Below are positions 35,708 through 36,921 of a DNA stretch of 36,921 bases, piece after piece. The DNA lies in assembly GCA_021780675.1 (NCBI GenBank), contig JAJXYH010000003.1, forward strand, positions 1-36,921, written 5' to 3'. Both the position numbers and the translations under genes were made by a program. Source of the DNA: a bacterium (lineage in GTDB: Bacteria; Patescibacteriota; Microgenomatia; Levybacterales; UBA12049). The notes beneath the pieces were generated by a model. That model made no database searches. It was not told the DNA's origin and saw only the letters and a program-made list of their open reading frames with translations. How positions within the stretch are numbered: position 1 is the stretch's first letter; every line of letters starts with the position of its first letter.

Positions 35708-36921
35708 ATGTTTAAAAAGCGATTAAAAATAATCCTCGTTGGTATTTTATTATCTCTCGTGTTTTTTTCGTTTTCTAGTTCAAAAGCATTAGCAACCAAT
35801 TATCAGCTTTCAGGAACAGTAACTGATAATTCATCTAACGGTATTGGTGGGGCAACTGTGCACGTTTATAACGTTGGTTCTACCACAGATGTTGTATCAT
35901 CTACCACAACAGATAGTTCAACTGGCTATTATTCTTTTAGTTCTATTCCTCAGGGAACGTATGATATTCAGGTAAATCCATCAGGAAGCGGGTTTTCTTC
36001 CGCAGTTGCACTTAGTCAGAATATCTCGCAAGATACAGTTTTAAATTTTGTTTTGACTACTGCTGGAATAGTCACTCTTAGTGGTAAACTTACTAATCCG
36101 TTGGGTGTAGCTGCTCCTAATCAGATAATTAAACTGCGACCTTCCGGATCATCATCAAGCGATATACTTGGTTATACTGATTCTAATGGAAACTATTCTA
36201 TTCAAGCGAGTCCTGGAACATATACAATTATTATTTACCCAAATCCTAATAATGGTGGTAATTCATTGGTAGATCTTCCCCAGAATTATACGATTACTGC
36301 CAATAATTACTCTCTAACGCAAAGCACTGTTTTAAACATGTCATTGCCCTTTAAAAGGGTAGCTTTTAAAGTACAAGATTCATCTAACATTCCTATAGAT
36401 AACGTAATGCTTACTGCCAGTATTGGAGGAGGATGTAATGTCAGTAGTTCACAGCTCACTATTGGGGGTATTGCAAATGTATCTGGATGGACTTGTTATT
36501 CCAGCGGTACTCCTAATCTAAAAACAGATGCTTCAGGAAGTGCCGTAATGTGGTTAACTCCCACTGACTCAAGTCATGCATATACCATTACTGCAACTCC
36601 GCCAACAGGAAGTATATATTTATCGACTTCTCTTACAAATGTATCGGTAACTAGTGATGAAACACTAGCAATTACCATGCCACAACCAGTCACTCTTAGT
36701 GGTAAACTTACTAATCCGTTGGGTGTAGCTGCTCCTAATCAGATAATTAAACTGCGACCTTCCGGATCATCATCAAGCGATATACTTGGTTATGCTGATT
36801 CTAATGGAAACTATTCTATTCAAGCGAGTCCTGGAACATATACAATTATTATTTACCCAAATCCTAATAATGGTGGTAATTCATTGGTAGATCTTCCCCA
36901 GAATTATACGATTACTGCCAA
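35708..36921 (+). CDS. secreted repeat protein with carboxypeptidase-regulatory-like domains (truncated by window end)
   Basis: Manual translation: MFKKRLKIILVGILLSLVFFSFSSSKALATNYQLSGTVTDNSSNGIGGATVHVYNVGSTTD...YYSFSSIPQGTYDIQVNPSG...; open to the right edge, hence absent from ORF track. Confidence 0.85.
   Translation, partial: MFKKRLKIILVGILLSLVFFSFSSSKALATNYQLSGTVTDNSSNGIGGATVHVYNVGSTTDVVSSTTTDSSTGYYSFSSIPQGTYDIQVNPSGSGFSSAVALSQNISQDTVLNFVLTTAGIVTLSGKLTNPLGVAAPNQIIKLRPSGSSSSDILGYTDSNGNYSIQASPGTYTIIIYPNPNNGGNSLVDLPQNYTITANNYSLTQSTVLNMSLPFKRVAFKVQDSSNIPIDNVMLTASIGGGCNVSSSQLTIGGIANVSGWTCYSSGTPNLKTDASGSAVMWLTPTDSSHAYTITATPPTGSIYLSTSLTNVSVTSDETLAITMPQPVTLSGKLTNPLGVAAPNQIIKLRPSGSSSSDILGYADSNGNYSIQASPGTYTIIIYPNPNNGGNSLVDLPQNYTITA
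36071..36303 (+). repeat. copy 1 of long near-identical intragenic repeat
   Basis: GTCACTCTTAGTGGTAAACTTACTAATCCG... matches 36689-36921 with one mismatch (A36176 vs G36794). Confidence 0.95.
36689..36921 (+). repeat. copy 2 (truncated by window end) of long near-identical intragenic repeat
   Basis: 618-nt period relative to copy 1; 232/233 identical positions. Confidence 0.95.

Larger units (their letters stand above)
30500..36921. mobile_element. left part of a putative integrated element (serine-recombinase type) inserted at tRNA-Gln; right end outside window
   Basis: tRNA 3' end abutted by recombinase ORF, then operator/promoter, repeat-rich leader, replication-relaxation-like gene and surface cargo genes. 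Confidence 0.7.

Noticed and set aside
1-36921. Alternative genetic code (TGA read as Gly/Trp, as in some CPR lineages)
   Set aside because: Recognisable genes end properly at TGA (e.g. 9118) and continue with Trp as TGG; no systematic in-frame TGA in conserved proteins.

Overview
AT-rich, densely coded bacterial window that uses the standard code (TGA is a stop). The gene content looks like a Candidate Phyla Radiation / Patescibacteria genome, perhaps Microgenomates-like; that placement is inference. Positions 1-30.4 kb look like chromosomal backbone: tsaC and a half-length tsaB, a CAP-domain protein, a nucleotide-sugar / cell-surface glycan cluster (rmlA, rmlB, an rmlD-like SDR, ugd, two further SDRs, gmd, GT2-GtrA, GT39), a decayed alpha/beta-hydrolase pseudogene, two zinc-ribbon microproteins missing from the ORF track, DUF4446, DUF3048, secD/secF, NUDIX, yqeY, cca, recJ, an orphan 496-aa protein with RelA/SpoT-like motifs, an aspS without the GAD insertion, a D,D-carboxypeptidase, gltX, a PAP2-like protein, dgkA and a phosphodiester glycosidase. 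At 30.5 kb a tRNA-Gln(CUG) gene is invaded at its 3' end by a large serine recombinase ORF whose last codons and stop lie inside the tRNA. This marks the left end of a probable integrated element that runs off the right edge. Visible element parts are the recombinase, a 54-aa upstream microprotein, a promoter overlapped by a 14-bp operator-like dyad, a large hairpin, an almost G-free leader with about 7 CTAAATAA-type repeats, a replication-relaxation-like protein, a TMTC-like GT-C/TPR glycosyltransferase, and a secreted repeat protein with near-identical 618-nt-period repeats truncated at the window end. Several divergent gene pairs share interleaved sigma70-like promoters placed so close to the start codons that leaderless transcription is predicted.
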